The notes: a model not told the origin generated them from the sequence alone. DNA of 64,000 bases from Clostridia bacterium (GCA_017397065.1 JAFQKE010000024.1:1-64000), one strand, 5' to 3'. Shown: positions 8,180 to 18,522, counted from the first letter of the stretch. Translations and numbers: made by a program.

Positions 8180-9460
8180 ATGAAGGTTTTAGTTATCAGC
8201 CATAACCCACTCGGCACGCAGTTTAATATGAGCAAAACCTTGGTTTCGTTGCTTTCTTCATTAAAGCGTGAAGAAATGTGTCAACTGTACGTTTATCCAG
8301 CGTTGCCGGATATGGATTTATGCTCTTCCTATTTCCGTGTTACAGATAAGGATATTTTGAGTTCATATTATAAATTTAGGTTGAACTGTGGTGAGGTCAA
8401 GCCCTGTTGCGATACCCATAATATGTATGAAAACTTGAACGATGAAAAGCTTTATACAAATCCTAAAAATAAAAATGATATCCGGATGCTTTTTCGTGAT
8501 GCAATGTGGAAATGTGCTCATTGGTACACAAAAAAGCTTGAAAATTGGCTTGAAAAGGAAAATCCAACCTGCATATTTGTAGCGCCGGGCCCTGCCACCT
8601 TTCTTTATAATATTGCACTGAAAATATCAAAGGAACGCAACCTGCCAATAGTCACCTATATTTGTGATGATTATTATTTTGTGAATAAACCCAAGTCCTT
8701 TATAGCTTCATTTAGGGTTGCCCTTTTGAAGAAGAAAATATGCAAATTGATGCAGGTAACATCAAAGCTTGTAGTTATATGTGATGCTCTGAAAAATGAA
8801 TTTTCTAAAGAGTTCGGTGTTTCAACCACAACAATAATGACGGGTAGCGATTTTATTCATTTGAATAATCCCAAAATAGCAGAAAGTCCTACAAAATTAT
8901 CTTATTTTGGAAATCTGAGTTGTAACAGGCATCTCTCTCTTGCCGATATCGGCAGAGAACTTGACTTAATAAATAAAAATAAAGGCACAGACCTTAAACT
9001 TAATATATACACAGCAGAAAAAAATCCCGATATTATAAGCGTTTTTTCGGATATTAAATCTGTAAATATTCGTCCATTTATTTCGGGCGATGCCTTTAAG
9101 TCAGCACTATTGACTTCAGAACTCCTTTTGCACGTTGAGGCATTTGATGAGCAAAGCATTGATACGGTCAAGCATTCCGTTTCCACAAAGATTGCAGACA
9201 GTTTGGCATCGGGTATTCCTTTTGTAGCTTACGGACCGTCAAACGTCGCTTCCTTAGAGTATTTGATTTCTAAAGAGTGTGCTATTGTTGCAACCTCAAA
9301 TGAGGAAATTGAAAATGCACTCTGCAAAGCGTTTTTTGATAAAAAAGCGAGAGAGTCAGTTGTGTGTAATGCTGTAAAAACTGCTCAAACTTACCATAAT
9401 TCATTAGAAAATAGTAAACGACTACTATCTATTTTCGAAGAAATACAGGAGAAAATATGA
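8180..9460 (+). CDS. glycosyltransferase (GT-B-like)
   Basis: This 426-residue protein starts MKVLVISHNPLGT and has two apparent Rossmann-like halves. The C-terminal half (KLSYFGNLS, LLLHVEAFDEQS, KIADSLASGIPFVAYG) resembles the nucleotide-sugar side of GT4-type enzymes, with an SxGxP-like segment. The donor and acceptor are unknown. It overlaps the LicD gene by 4 nt. Placement between glycosyltransferase and LicD genes supports a role in repeat-unit assembly. Confidence 0.75.
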   Translation: MKVLVISHNPLGTQFNMSKTLVSLLSSLKREEMCQLYVYPALPDMDLCSSYFRVTDKDILSSYYKFRLNCGEVKPCCDTHNMYENLNDEKLYTNPKNKNDIRMLFRDAMWKCAHWYTKKLENWLEKENPTCIFVAPGPATFLYNIALKISKERNLPIVTYICDDYYFVNKPKSFIASFRVALLKKKICKLMQVTSKLVVICDALKNEFSKEFGVSTTTIMTGSDFIHLNNPKIAESPTKLSYFGNLSCNRHLSLADIGRELDLINKNKGTDLKLNIYTAEKNPDIISVFSDIKSVNIRPFISGDAFKSALLTSELLLHVEAFDEQSIDTVKHSVSTKIADSLASGIPFVAYGPSNVASLEYLISKECAIVATSNEEIENALCKAFFDKKARESVVCNAVKTAQTYHNSLENSKRLLSIFEEIQEKI

Positions 9461-10269
9461 ACGAGCTTCAACAAAAAGAGTTTGAATTATTAAAGTGTTT
9501 TATCGAAATATGTGAAAAATTGGGTCTTACATACTATCTTGTTTGCGGAACAGCCCTCGGTGCCGTTAAATATAATGGTTTTATTCCTTGGGACGATGAT
9601 GTAGATGTCGCTTTAACAAGAGATGACTATGAAATTTTTTGTGAAAAGGCAGGGGAGTTGCTTCCGGAGGGTATGTTTTTGCAAACCTACAAAACAGATC
9701 CCGAGTACCCCCGCATATTTGCAAAAATAAGAAATTCTAATACCGCATATTTTGAAAAGGCAGTTGCTAAGTTTAAAATAAATCACGGAGTTTATATTGA
9801 CGTTTTCCCTTTAGACGGTTATCCCACAAACAAAGCGGCGCAAAGAAAAATAGAATCAAAAAAAGTTCTATATGACCTTATTCTTTCTTCAAATTTTGAG
9901 ACAAACTGTACTTTAAAGGTGAAAATTCTAAGAAAAATTTTTAGATTTTTTGGTTTTCATAAAAGGACGGCAAAATCTATTGCAAAATTTGAAAAAATCA
10001 TTTCTGCTTATTCTACTACGGATTCGGCTGTGTGGTGCAATCACGGTAACTGGCAAGGAAAGCTTGAATATGCTCCTAAAGAGCAGTATGGTAACGGAGC
10101 TGTACTGAAATTTGAGGGTATTGACGTTGTTGTTCCAGAAAAATACGATGAATACCTTACCGGTAAATATGGCGATTGGCGTGCCGATTTGCCGGAGGAT
10201 GAAAAGGTGGGGCACCATTATTACACGATAATGGATTTAAATCGGTCCTACACCGAATATATTAAGTAG
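9457..10269 (+). CDS. LicD-family phosphotransferase
   Basis: This 270-residue LicD/fukutin-type nucleotidyltransferase-fold enzyme shows the signature CGTALGAVKYNGFIPWDDD near the N-terminus, followed by DVALTRDDY and later YIDVFPLDGYP. LicD proteins transfer phosphocholine or other CDP- or phospho-linked groups to surface sugars. The polymer made here therefore probably carries a phosphodiester-linked substituent. The neighbouring giant protein has a phosphodiester glycosidase domain and choline-binding-like repeats, which fits. The start overlaps the previous stop. Confidence 0.92.
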   Translation: MNELQQKEFELLKCFIEICEKLGLTYYLVCGTALGAVKYNGFIPWDDDVDVALTRDDYEIFCEKAGELLPEGMFLQTYKTDPEYPRIFAKIRNSNTAYFEKAVAKFKINHGVYIDVFPLDGYPTNKAAQRKIESKKVLYDLILSSNFETNCTLKVKILRKIFRFFGFHKRTAKSIAKFEKIISAYSTTDSAVWCNHGNWQGKLEYAPKEQYGNGAVLKFEGIDVVVPEKYDEYLTGKYGDWRADLPEDEKVGHHYYTIMDLNRSYTEYIK

Positions 10270-10320
10270 TGCGGCAATATTGGGTTATAAAGAATAAACA
10301 GCACTTTTTAAGTGTGTTGT

Positions 10321-10349
10321 TTGAGATTTATAATTCATTTGTATATATA
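10321..10349 (+). promoter_or_regulatory. possible promoter before the secreted phosphodiester glycosidase
   Basis: TTGAGA, a 17-bp spacer and TATATA lie in the 118-bp gap after licD. A strong ribosome site (TAAAGGAG, 10373-10380) follows. The giant gene may be transcribed partly on its own. Confidence 0.4.
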
Positions 10350-10387
10350 AACATTTTGTCCCAAAAAATAAATAAAGGAGTTTTAGT

Positions 10388-13300
10388 ATGAGAAAGTTCT
10401 ACAAGCAAATTTTAGCAGTCGTTCTAAGCGTTGTTATGCTTGTCAGTATGCTTCCAATGAATGTTTTTGCAACCGTTGAGTATACTGAGGGAGAAGACGA
10501 TTACTACAAGGTAATCTCCAAAAAAGATTGGGAGCTTGCCCCCGGTATTTTTGAATCGGAGATTGTTTTAAACAATGATGCAGGTTCTCATCGTCAGGTA
10601 GCCCATGTAGTTGAGGTCGATATACATAATGAGTATACCAAGGTTATCCCCAGCTCCAAGGGTATGACTCCTACTGCCGGTCAGTATGGAGTACAAACAA
10701 TGGATAAACAGATTGCCTATGCTGAGGCAAATGGCTATGGCAATGTTGTTGCAGGTATGAACCTCAGCCTTAGTTGGTACAATAGTGAGTATTATGCTGC
10801 ACATCCTGAGCTTGTTGGTGAGCCTTTGGGTTATATGATTCTTGACGGCGTTCAGTACACTAACAGCCAGGGTAAAACTTCAGGAGCTCAAACCTGTCTG
10901 GTTATCAACTTTGATGAAAAAGACGGTGTTCAAAGACCTGCTGATATTCCTAAAACTCAGATTCGCTCCACCGCTGATGCTATCACCGGTTGGGAGGAGC
11001 AGGTTATTCCTGCAAACTTCGGTTTCCTTGTTAAGGATGGCGTAAACCTGTATAGTGAGAATCATACTACTGATCCTGCTTCTCGTTCCTTTGTTGGTAT
11101 TAAGGAAGATGGTACCATTGTTATGGTTATGAACGATGGTAGACAGGCTCCCTATTCAACAGGATTTAATAGCTATGAGATGGCTGACTTTATGTTATCT
11201 TTAGGTTGCGTATATGCAGTAAATGGTGACGGTGGCGGTTCCTCACAGTTCTTCTCTCAGCGTCCCGGTGAAGAAATGGAAATGCATTGTTCACCCTCTG
11301 ACGGTACTCTTCGTGATACCACTCATGGTATTTTGGTTATCACTACCGCACCTTCTACCGATGAGTTCGTTCGTGCAGAGATTACAACCGAAAATGAATA
11401 TTATACCCCCGGTTCTCAGGTTCAGTTCAGTGCAATTGCTACCAACCTTGTTGGTGAATTAGTTGATATGCCTGAGGATATTACCTGGCAGTTAGAGGAC
11501 ACTTCTTTTGGTACTATTACCAATGATGGCTTATTCACCTCTAACGGTACTGTTGGTACTGTAAATGCTCAGCTTGTATATGAAGGCAAGGTTATGGGAG
11601 AAAAAGAAATAGGCATTGTATGGCCTACAGATTTTGCCTTCTCTTCTGACGCAATGACCGTTCCTTTCGGCAAGACAGTTCCTATTGACTTGGTTGTAAC
11701 TTATAACGGACCTGAATCTTACGTTGCACTTAAAGATGGCGATGTTACCTTTGAACTGTCCGATGCAACCCTTGGTACCATTAACGGATATACCTTTACC
11801 GCTAATGCCGATGAAAACCTTGAAGTAACAACTGGTACTCTTACAGCTACCATCAATGGTTTATCTGATGATATAGTTATTAATTTGGGTAAAGGTTCTG
11901 AAATTTTATTCGACTTTGAGCAGGAAAATGTTATAGATGATTGGTTTATGTATGACTACAATGTAAACCATGCAGGTGATAAGAACAATCCCGACTGGGA
12001 TATGAGAAATGATTTAATTGAAACTGTTACCCCCGAAACCGGTAAGGTTCATAGCGGTAATAGCGCAATGGCGGTTACTGTTGATTATTCAGATGCTTAT
12101 TCTAACGGTTGGCTTCAGTATCGCTTGGGATATGATGGCGAATATAAAGAAATTAAAAACGCCAAGAAGTTAGGTTTCTGGATTTGGATGCCTGAAGAAG
12201 CCTATGCAAATGAATGGGATTATTATATTAGAAGTATTGACGCTAATGGAGCGCCTCAAAGATTTTCCAATGTTCTTACAGATATTGGCTATTGTATGAA
12301 TAATCAGGATGAAGCAGGTTGGAGATATTTCACTGTTGATATTTCAGCATACCCCATATCATATTTTGGATATTATCCTGATGCTGCAGTATCTACAGCA
12401 TTATCTTACATTCAGTTCTATAACTATCAGCAACAATGGAAGGGTGATGACAGCATAGTAAACACCCAGGGTAAATTCACATACTTTATTGATGATATTA
12501 CCATAGAATATTCTGATGCGGCTGATGATACAGATGCACCTGTATTTGGAACCCCCAACCTTGTTGATAGTAACAGTCTCCTTACTGAGATAAATGGTCA
12601 AACCATTAACTATAATAATATTAGTGCGGAGGTTACTGTTGCTGACTTTGTTAAGGCAAATTCAACCGGCATCAACGCTTCTTCTGCTAAGGCTTATATT
12701 GATGGACGTGAGGTTGACTGCACTTATACAAACGGAAGAATTTCTTTCTCTAATGTTACTGTCAATGATGGACTTCACACAGTTAAGTTTGAGATTAGTG
12801 ACAATATAGGTAATTTGAATTCCGTTGTTCGCGAGTTTACCGTTGCGGCAGGTACCAATGCTCCAACCGTTAAACTTGTTCCTCACGATGAAACCCTTAC
12901 AGAGCTTAAGTGCGGTTCTGTATATTATGTTGATTTAGTTGCCTCCAATATTGAAACCACTAAGGAAATTACTGTTGATTTAGATTTGGTTAACAACTTC
13001 GATTGGGAGCTTGCAAATGCAGTTGTCAAAGAGGGCTTTGAGCTTTCTTACACAGTTGAAAAGTATGAAAATATTGCAACTATTACTGTAACCCGCACAG
13101 GTAATGTGGAATTAAGCGGTGAACAGGCTGTTGCTTCTATTCCCGTTCGTGTATGGGAACCAAGCATTGACCGTAGCCCATTTGCCGGGGCAACTCTTAA
13201 AGAGCTTTGGCTTACCATAAATACCAAAAAAGGTATTTTAGAGTGCACAGACGGCGCAGTTTGGACATTTACTTGTGATCCTATGAAGGTTGCTACCGAA

Positions 13301-14596
13301 ATGTGGATGAACCAGTGGAATGCTCCTACAGGCTTTACAGGTGTTACAGTACATAAGCATACCGCAGAAGCTATTGAAGATAAAGAGGCTACCTGCACCG
13401 AACATGGCTATGTTGGCAGAACCTACTGTGAGGTTTGTTCTTCCGTTGTTGAATGGGGTACGGTTACTCCCGCAACAGGTCATAGCTACAGCTTTGTAGA
13501 TGGCACCTTAAAGTGCGCTTGCGGCAAGCTTTACAACGGCATTTATGAAGACGGTAAAACCTATGTTGACGGTTTGGTTATTGCTGATGGTTGGGTAGAT
13601 GATACATATTACTATCTTGATGGCTTTAAACTCACCGGCCCTCAGTTTATTGATGGCGTAATGTATACCTTTGATGATGAGGGTGTATATCAGGAGGGAG
13701 CTGTTTTCGAAGGCTTCTATGAAACTCGTGACGGTAAGATGATGTATTTCATAAGCAACAATTATGTTACAGGTCTTACAAAGATAGTTGACAATTATTA
13801 CATCTTTGATGTTAACGGCTATGCTTGGGACGGTGTTAAAAACCTTTGCGGTTATGACTGCACCTTTGAAGATGGCTTGTTTGTTGAAGATGATACCGTT
13901 CTTCTTGCAGGTACTTGCGGTAGAAATGGTAAGGATAACGTAGTTTATGTTATGCTTAAAGACGGCCGTATGATTTTCGACGGCGAAGGCGAAACCGAGG
14001 ATTTCTCAAACATTGGTCTTATTCCTTGGTATGATTGGAATATTCGAGCTAAAATGACTTCCGTTTATATCGGTAAGGATATTACAACAATTGGTACTCG
14101 TTTGCTTTACAATTTAGACCATGTAACAAAGGTTGTATTTGAAAGAGGCAGCGAGCTTCAAAAAATCAAGGCTTTCGGAATGGGTATGATGGTTAATCTT
14201 AAAACAGTAGATTTACCTGAAGGCTTACAATTCCTTTATGGCGATAGCTTTAAGGATAATACTGCCTTAACATCTGTTACCATTCCCAAGAGTGTTTCTT
14301 CAATTGCTGCAACTGCCTTTAATGGTGCAAGTAATGTTACCTTTAAGGTTTTAGAGGGTACATACGCTCACAACTTTGCAGTTAATAATGGTATTGATTA
14401 TACAATTCCCGTTGCTGATGATGTTAATGATGACAAGTCAGTAAACCTTAGAGACCTTGTAACAATTGCTCGTTATATGGCCGATTGGGATAATCTTACT
14501 GTTAACAGTCTTGCCCTTGATATGAACGGTGACGGAAAGATTGATCTTACCGACGTTACCTGTATAGCAAGGCGTCTTGCAGGCTGGAATGATTAA
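10388..14596 (+). CDS. giant secreted phosphodiester glycosidase with dockerin
   Basis: This 1402-residue exported protein has a signal peptide at residues 1-29. Residues about 55-325 form a phosphodiester glycosidase (NAGPA/DUF2233) domain with NGDGGGSS at 279-286. Big-like and carbohydrate-binding-like beta modules follow (about 335-960). Next come an ATCTEHGYVGRTYCEVC segment, aromatic GWVDDTYYYLDG-type wall-binding repeats (about 1060-1160) and BspA-type leucine-rich repeats (about 1230-1335). The C-terminus is a type I dockerin (1345-1402) with two calcium loops, DVNDDKSVNLRD and DMNGDGKIDLTD. The family hydrolyses sugar-1-phosphodiester bonds. With LicD directly upstream, the target may be a phosphodiester on the polymer itself. 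The dockerin implies assembly on a cohesin scaffold, none of which is in the window. Confidence 0.85.
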   Translation: MRKFYKQILAVVLSVVMLVSMLPMNVFATVEYTEGEDDYYKVISKKDWELAPGIFESEIVLNNDAGSHRQVAHVVEVDIHNEYTKVIPSSKGMTPTAGQYGVQTMDKQIAYAEANGYGNVVAGMNLSLSWYNSEYYAAHPELVGEPLGYMILDGVQYTNSQGKTSGAQTCLVINFDEKDGVQRPADIPKTQIRSTADAITGWEEQVIPANFGFLVKDGVNLYSENHTTDPASRSFVGIKEDGTIVMVMNDGRQAPYSTGFNSYEMADFMLSLGCVYAVNGDGGGSSQFFSQRPGEEMEMHCSPSDGTLRDTTHGILVITTAPSTDEFVRAEITTENEYYTPGSQVQFSAIATNLVGELVDMPEDITWQLEDTSFGTITNDGLFTSNGTVGTVNAQLVYEGKVMGEKEIGIVWPTDFAFSSDAMTVPFGKTVPIDLVVTYNGPESYVALKDGDVTFELSDATLGTINGYTFTANADENLEVTTGTLTATINGLSDDIVINLGKGSEILFDFEQENVIDDWFMYDYNVNHAGDKNNPDWDMRNDLIETVTPETGKVHSGNSAMAVTVDYSDAYSNGWLQYRLGYDGEYKEIKNAKKLGFWIWMPEEAYANEWDYYIRSIDANGAPQRFSNVLTDIGYCMNNQDEAGWRYFTVDISAYPISYFGYYPDAAVSTALSYIQFYNYQQQWKGDDSIVNTQGKFTYFIDDITIEYSDAADDTDAPVFGTPNLVDSNSLLTEINGQTINYNNISAEVTVADFVKANSTGINASSAKAYIDGREVDCTYTNGRISFSNVTVNDGLHTVKFEISDNIGNLNSVVREFTVAAGTNAPTVKLVPHDETLTELKCGSVYYVDLVASNIETTKEITVDLDLVNNFDWELANAVVKEGFELSYTVEKYENIATITVTRTGNVELSGEQAVASIPVRVWEPSIDRSPFAGATLKELWLTINTKKGILECTDGAVWTFTCDPMKVATEMWMNQWNAPTGFTGVTVHKHTAEAIEDKEATCTEHGYVGRTYCEVCSSVVEWGTVTPATGHSYSFVDGTLKCACGKLYNGIYEDGKTYVDGLVIADGWVDDTYYYLDGFKLTGPQFIDGVMYTFDDEGVYQEGAVFEGFYETRDGKMMYFISNNYVTGLTKIVDNYYIFDVNGYAWDGVKNLCGYDCTFEDGLFVEDDTVLLAGTCGRNGKDNVVYVMLKDGRMIFDGEGETEDFSNIGLIPWYDWNIRAKMTSVYIGKDITTIGTRLLYNLDHVTKVVFERGSELQKIKAFGMGMMVNLKTVDLPEGLQFLYGDSFKDNTALTSVTIPKSVSSIAATAFNGASNVTFKVLEGTYAHNFAVNNGIDYTIPVADDVNDDKSVNLRDLVTIARYMADWDNLTVNSLALDMNGDGKIDLTDVTCIARRLAGWND

Positions 14597-14635
14597 CGCT
14601 AATCACTGCTTAACATTATTTTAGTTAATTGATAT

Positions 14636-14685
14636 ATGGAACCTATCCGGGAGATAGCGTGTTTTCTGCGATAGGTTCCATTTTT
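14636..14685 (+). terminator. intrinsic terminator after the giant secreted protein gene
   Basis: A 12-bp stem (14636-14647 with 14670-14681) contains GGAACCTATC/GATAGGTTCC and runs into TTTTT. It separates the giant gene from the Wzy gene, though the operon may read through. Confidence 0.8.
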
Positions 14686-14747
14686 AATTTTATATAACTA
14701 ATTTTTTTGCTTGGTTACATAAAATTGAAAATGGAGGTGTCCAAAGT

Positions 14748-15929
14748 ATGAGTTTAAAGCTAACTGATGATTTTTTAATAATATCCCTTTATATATTATC
14801 CAGTGCAATGCTTTTTGGACAATTTATGGGAATCCATATTATAACGAGCTTGGCCTTTGCGGCTTCATTTGTTGTTGTACTTGTTTTATGGTGTTTGCAT
14901 ATAAGAAAGGCCAATGCGTTAGATATACTGGCGATTTTTATAATAATGCTGTCCTTTGCAGGAGCGATTATTACTTGTACAAGCCTTTCTGCCGATTATT
15001 TTTATAATTGGATTATGTTTATTGCGGTGTTTTTATATTTTTCGGTATGCTTTAAAATAAAGCTTAAAAAATCAACAATAAAAACCATGTTTGCTTTGAA
15101 TTTTTTGTCGGGAGCATTCTGCATTTTGGCTTATTTTCTAAGGTATAATTCCGCATTTTATGTTACAAATATAGGTATTAGATATTTGAAATTTGATTTT
15201 TATAATCCTAATGCTCTGGCGCTATTTTTGGTTGTTATTATACTAACCGGTATGCAGTATTTCTTTATGTATAAAGTGAGGTTAGGGCTTTTATTTGAGG
15301 TTTGTTATGTTGCGTTTTTTGTGTTTTTAATTGTTCAAACCCTTTCCAGAACATCAACTTTAGCTATATTGTTTTTCATTATAATATCAATTGTTTTTGC
15401 AAGAAAAAGGTCTTATTATCTTCCCCAAAACGGTATATTTAAAACACTTGTTACAATATTCCCATTGCTATTCGCCTTTGTATATATGCTTATAATTGAT
15501 ATAATCAACCAAAACGGATTTTTGTCATTTATGGCCGGCGAGGGCAAGGGATTGGATTCACGTCAGGAAGTATGGTCCTATGCTTTTGATTTGTTTGAAC
15601 AATCACCGCTTGTAGGTTCTTATGGTGATTTAGTAACTTCATCTGAGCTTTCGCAAATGCATAACAGTCATATGAATATTTTGGTTTCATACGGTATAAT
15701 AGTTTTTATTATGGTTATGATTTTCCTCTATATGGTGCTGAGCAAGAGCATTAAAAACGCCAAAGGCAATAAAGGGGCTTTGGCAGTTTGGGCTTTTATC
15801 GTTTGTCTTATATTGGGTTCGGGTGAGGCAATTTTATTCTCGGGCGGACTTTCGTTCTATTTGTTAGTAGGTCAGTTCCTTATTCTAAGCAGAGCTGATT
15901 TGGGAAATGAGGGAGAATTAAGATTGTGA
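14748..15929 (+). CDS. Wzy/O-antigen ligase-like polysaccharide polymerase
   Basis: This 393-residue integral membrane protein has about 10-12 hydrophobic helices across its length. A larger external loop (about residues 255-310) contains GKGLDSRQEVW and HNSHMN, which resembles the Wzy_C/O-antigen ligase loop (RxxxW and H motifs). Such proteins join repeat units on the outer membrane face or ligate polymer. Its position directly before the flippase supports a polymerase role. The ribosome site is GGAGGTG. Confidence 0.85.
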   Translation: MSLKLTDDFLIISLYILSSAMLFGQFMGIHIITSLAFAASFVVVLVLWCLHIRKANALDILAIFIIMLSFAGAIITCTSLSADYFYNWIMFIAVFLYFSVCFKIKLKKSTIKTMFALNFLSGAFCILAYFLRYNSAFYVTNIGIRYLKFDFYNPNALALFLVVIILTGMQYFFMYKVRLGLLFEVCYVAFFVFLIVQTLSRTSTLAILFFIIISIVFARKRSYYLPQNGIFKTLVTIFPLLFAFVYMLIIDIINQNGFLSFMAGEGKGLDSRQEVWSYAFDLFEQSPLVGSYGDLVTSSELSQMHNSHMNILVSYGIIVFIMVMIFLYMVLSKSIKNAKGNKGALAVWAFIVCLILGSGEAILFSGGLSFYLLVGQFLILSRADLGNEGELRL

Positions 15930-17239
15930 AAGCAGTTGTAAAAAACAGGGTTGTTAGTAATGCGGCTTGGATTATAGCGTGTAGAGCTTTCCAAGCGGTG
16001 CTTAATTTGGTAATAAGTATGATGACGGCGAGATATTTCGGGCCCTCTAATTACGGACTTATAAATTACGCTGCCGCTATTGTTGCTTTTTTAGTGCCTG
16101 TTATGCAGCTTGGATTCCGCAGTACCTTAGTTCAGGAATACCTAAATCATCCAAATAATGAGGGCGAGATTCTAGGTTCATCAGTAGTTATGAATCTTAT
16201 ATCCTCCTTTTTTTGTATAATAGGTGCGGCAGCCTTCGTTTTAATAACAAACAACAATCAAAAGGAAACTGTTATTGTTTGCGTGCTTTACAGTATGGTT
16301 CTGATTTTTCAGGCAACCGAAATGATACAATATTGGTTTCAGGCTAAACTGCTCAATAAGTACACGTCGGTAGTTTCTCTTTGTGCTTATGTTGTTGTTT
16401 CGGCCTACAGAATTATTTTGTTGGTAACGGGCAAAGGTGTTTATTGGTTTGCAATTGCAAATGCACTTGATTATTTTATTATATCTGTCTGCCTGTTTTT
16501 GCTTTACAATAGGCTAGGCACTTCAAAATTATCCTTTTCTTTTAACACGGCGAAAAAACTACTTAGCAGAAGTAAGTATTATATTGTTTCCAGTATGATG
16601 GTAACTGTTTTTGGCCATATTGGCAGCGTAATGCTTAAATTCTATATCAATAATGAAGCTGTAGGATTTTATACTGCCGCCGTTACCTGTGCGGGTATGA
16701 CAAGCTTTGTTTTTAATGCCATTATTGATTCTGCACGTCCGGTTATTTTATCATATAGGTCAACCGACAAGGAAAAATATAATAAAAGTATGATAGGCCT
16801 TTTTTCAATTATTTTTTATACAGCCTTGATACAGAGTATTGTCATTTGTGTATTTGCTGATTTAATAGTATTTATTTTTTCGGGAAGTCAGTATGCCCCT
16901 GCGGTTGAGCCACTCAGGGTTATTGTATGGTATATGATTTTTTCCTACTTTGGACCTGTGAGAAATGTTTGGATTTTAGCAGAGCAAAAACAAAAATACT
17001 TATGGATAATCAATCTTTCAGGAGCTGTTTTAAGCATAGTTTTAAACATTGTGCTTATTCCGGCTATGGGCATTGTGGGTGCGGCTATTTCGGCTTTGAT
17101 AACCCAAATTTTCACAAATGTTGGTATGAGCTATTTTATAAAACCGCTAAGACAATGTAATAAACTAATGTTTAAGGGACTTGATCCACGTAATATATAT
17201 AATCTTCTCAAAATTCTAAAAAATAAAGGCAAGTGCTAA
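15926..17239 (+). CDS. Wzx-type polysaccharide flippase
   Basis: This 437-residue MATE/MOP-superfamily membrane protein begins with an amphipathic segment (NAAWIIACRAFQAVLNLVIS), has YFGPSNYGLINYA early, and contains about 12-14 hydrophobic helices. It moves lipid-linked repeat units across the membrane for polymerisation. The start is GTG in the GTGA overlap with the Wzy stop codon, showing tight translational coupling. Confidence 0.92.
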   Translation: MKAVVKNRVVSNAAWIIACRAFQAVLNLVISMMTARYFGPSNYGLINYAAAIVAFLVPVMQLGFRSTLVQEYLNHPNNEGEILGSSVVMNLISSFFCIIGAAAFVLITNNNQKETVIVCVLYSMVLIFQATEMIQYWFQAKLLNKYTSVVSLCAYVVVSAYRIILLVTGKGVYWFAIANALDYFIISVCLFLLYNRLGTSKLSFSFNTAKKLLSRSKYYIVSSMMVTVFGHIGSVMLKFYINNEAVGFYTAAVTCAGMTSFVFNAIIDSARPVILSYRSTDKEKYNKSMIGLFSIIFYTALIQSIVICVFADLIVFIFSGSQYAPAVEPLRVIVWYMIFSYFGPVRNVWILAEQKQKYLWIINLSGAVLSIVLNIVLIPAMGIVGAAISALITQIFTNVGMSYFIKPLRQCNKLMFKGLDPRNIYNLLKILKNKGKC

Positions 17240-17254
17240 AACGGGTGAATAAAA

Positions 17255-18472
17255 TTGAAACTGCTACAAATTAACTGTGTATACAAAAAAGATAGCACAG
17301 GCAAGCTTGTTTATGTTATTCATAGCGGTATGCTGGAAAGCGGCGAAGAATCGGTTGTATGTTATGGCAGAGGAGAAAAACTCAACGATAAAAACGCTTT
17401 TAAAACCTGTGGAGAACTTTATTCTAAGTTTAATAATCTGCTCTCCCGATTCACCGGTCTTATGTACGGTGGATGCTATTTTTCAACAAAAAAGCTTATT
17501 AAAATTATAAAAAAACAGAATCCGGATATAGTGCATCTGCACAGTATAAACGGATATTTTGTAAACATTTATAAGCTTATTGAGTTTTTAAATAAAAGCA
17601 AAATTAAAACGGTGCTTACATTGCACGCTGAGTTTATGCACACGGCAAACTGCGGACACGCATTGGATTGTGATAAATGGAAAACGGGGTGCGGAAACTG
17701 TCCGAGACTTAAAAGCGAAACGCTTAGTTTGTTTTTTGATAAAACTGCTTTATCCTTTAAAAAAATGAAAAAAGCGTTTGAGGGCTTTTTAAATTTAAAG
17801 GTTGTTTCGGTTTCGTCATGGCTTAAAAAAAGAGCAGAAGCATCACCAATACTTGGTGATAAAGAGCACCTAACAGTCTTAAACGGCGTTGACACTTCTA
17901 TTTTTTATAGGCGAGAGGATACTAAGATTATAGATAGTCTTAAAAAAGAAAACAGAAAAATAGTCTTTCACGCTACCGCTTTTTTTAGTGCTGATAAGGA
18001 GCACTTAAAGGGTGGGGGATATGTTATTTCGCTAGCGAAACGCTTTTTAAAAGAAGATAGTAATATAGTGTTTCTGATTGCCGGAAAGCACGATAAAGTA
18101 GAAAATCTACCATCTAATGTTATTCTTCTAGGCAATGTAACCGATCAGAACAGTCTTGCTGAATATTATTCAGCGGCTGATGTTACCCTGCTAACCAGTA
18201 AAAAAGAAACATTTTCAATGATAGTTGCCGAAAGTCTTTGCACCGGTACTCCGGTTGTAGGTTTTGAGGCAGGCGCTCCGGAGGAAATCACCATAAAAGA
18301 GTATAGCAGTTTTGTGCCCTTTGGCGATGAGGATAAAATTTTTGAGGAACTCAAAGCTTGGATTTATAAAGAGGATATTGATAAAAATGCTATATCTAAC
18401 TCTGCAAAATCAAAGTACAGTAAAGAAACAATGGTAGAGCAGTATAAAGAAATTTATAGAAGCTTTCTTTAA
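17255..18472 (+). CDS. GT4-family glycosyltransferase
   Basis: This 405-residue GT-B enzyme has the N-terminal half QINCVYKKDSTGK and DIVHLHSINGY, a Cys-rich segment (CGHALDCDKWKTGCGNCP) seen in WcaC-like glycosyltransferases, and the GT4 C-terminal core (SAADVTLLTSKKETFSMIVAESL, with the E-x7-E retaining motif). It is the last gene of the polysaccharide locus, before a strong terminator. The start is TTG at 17255, with a weak ribosome site. Confidence 0.88.
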   Translation: MKLLQINCVYKKDSTGKLVYVIHSGMLESGEESVVCYGRGEKLNDKNAFKTCGELYSKFNNLLSRFTGLMYGGCYFSTKKLIKIIKKQNPDIVHLHSINGYFVNIYKLIEFLNKSKIKTVLTLHAEFMHTANCGHALDCDKWKTGCGNCPRLKSETLSLFFDKTALSFKKMKKAFEGFLNLKVVSVSSWLKKRAEASPILGDKEHLTVLNGVDTSIFYRREDTKIIDSLKKENRKIVFHATAFFSADKEHLKGGGYVISLAKRFLKEDSNIVFLIAGKHDKVENLPSNVILLGNVTDQNSLAEYYSAADVTLLTSKKETFSMIVAESLCTGTPVVGFEAGAPEEITIKEYSSFVPFGDEDKIFEELKAWIYKEDIDKNAISNSAKSKYSKETMVEQYKEIYRSFL

Positions 18473-18513
18473 AAAAACACCGTATCTGCTAAAATGCAAA
18501 TACGGTGTTTTTT
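18471..18513. terminator. bidirectional intrinsic terminator closing the polysaccharide locus
   Basis: The stem CACCGTAT/ATACGGTG has A-rich sequence on the left and a T-run on the right, so it can end transcription from both the plus-strand locus and the convergent minus-strand esterase gene. Confidence 0.85.
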
Positions 18514-18522
18514 ATGTATAGC

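Noticed and set aside
14597..14747. Riboswitch or small RNA before the Wzy gene
   Set aside because: The only clear structure is a single stem followed by T-run, which is a terminator.
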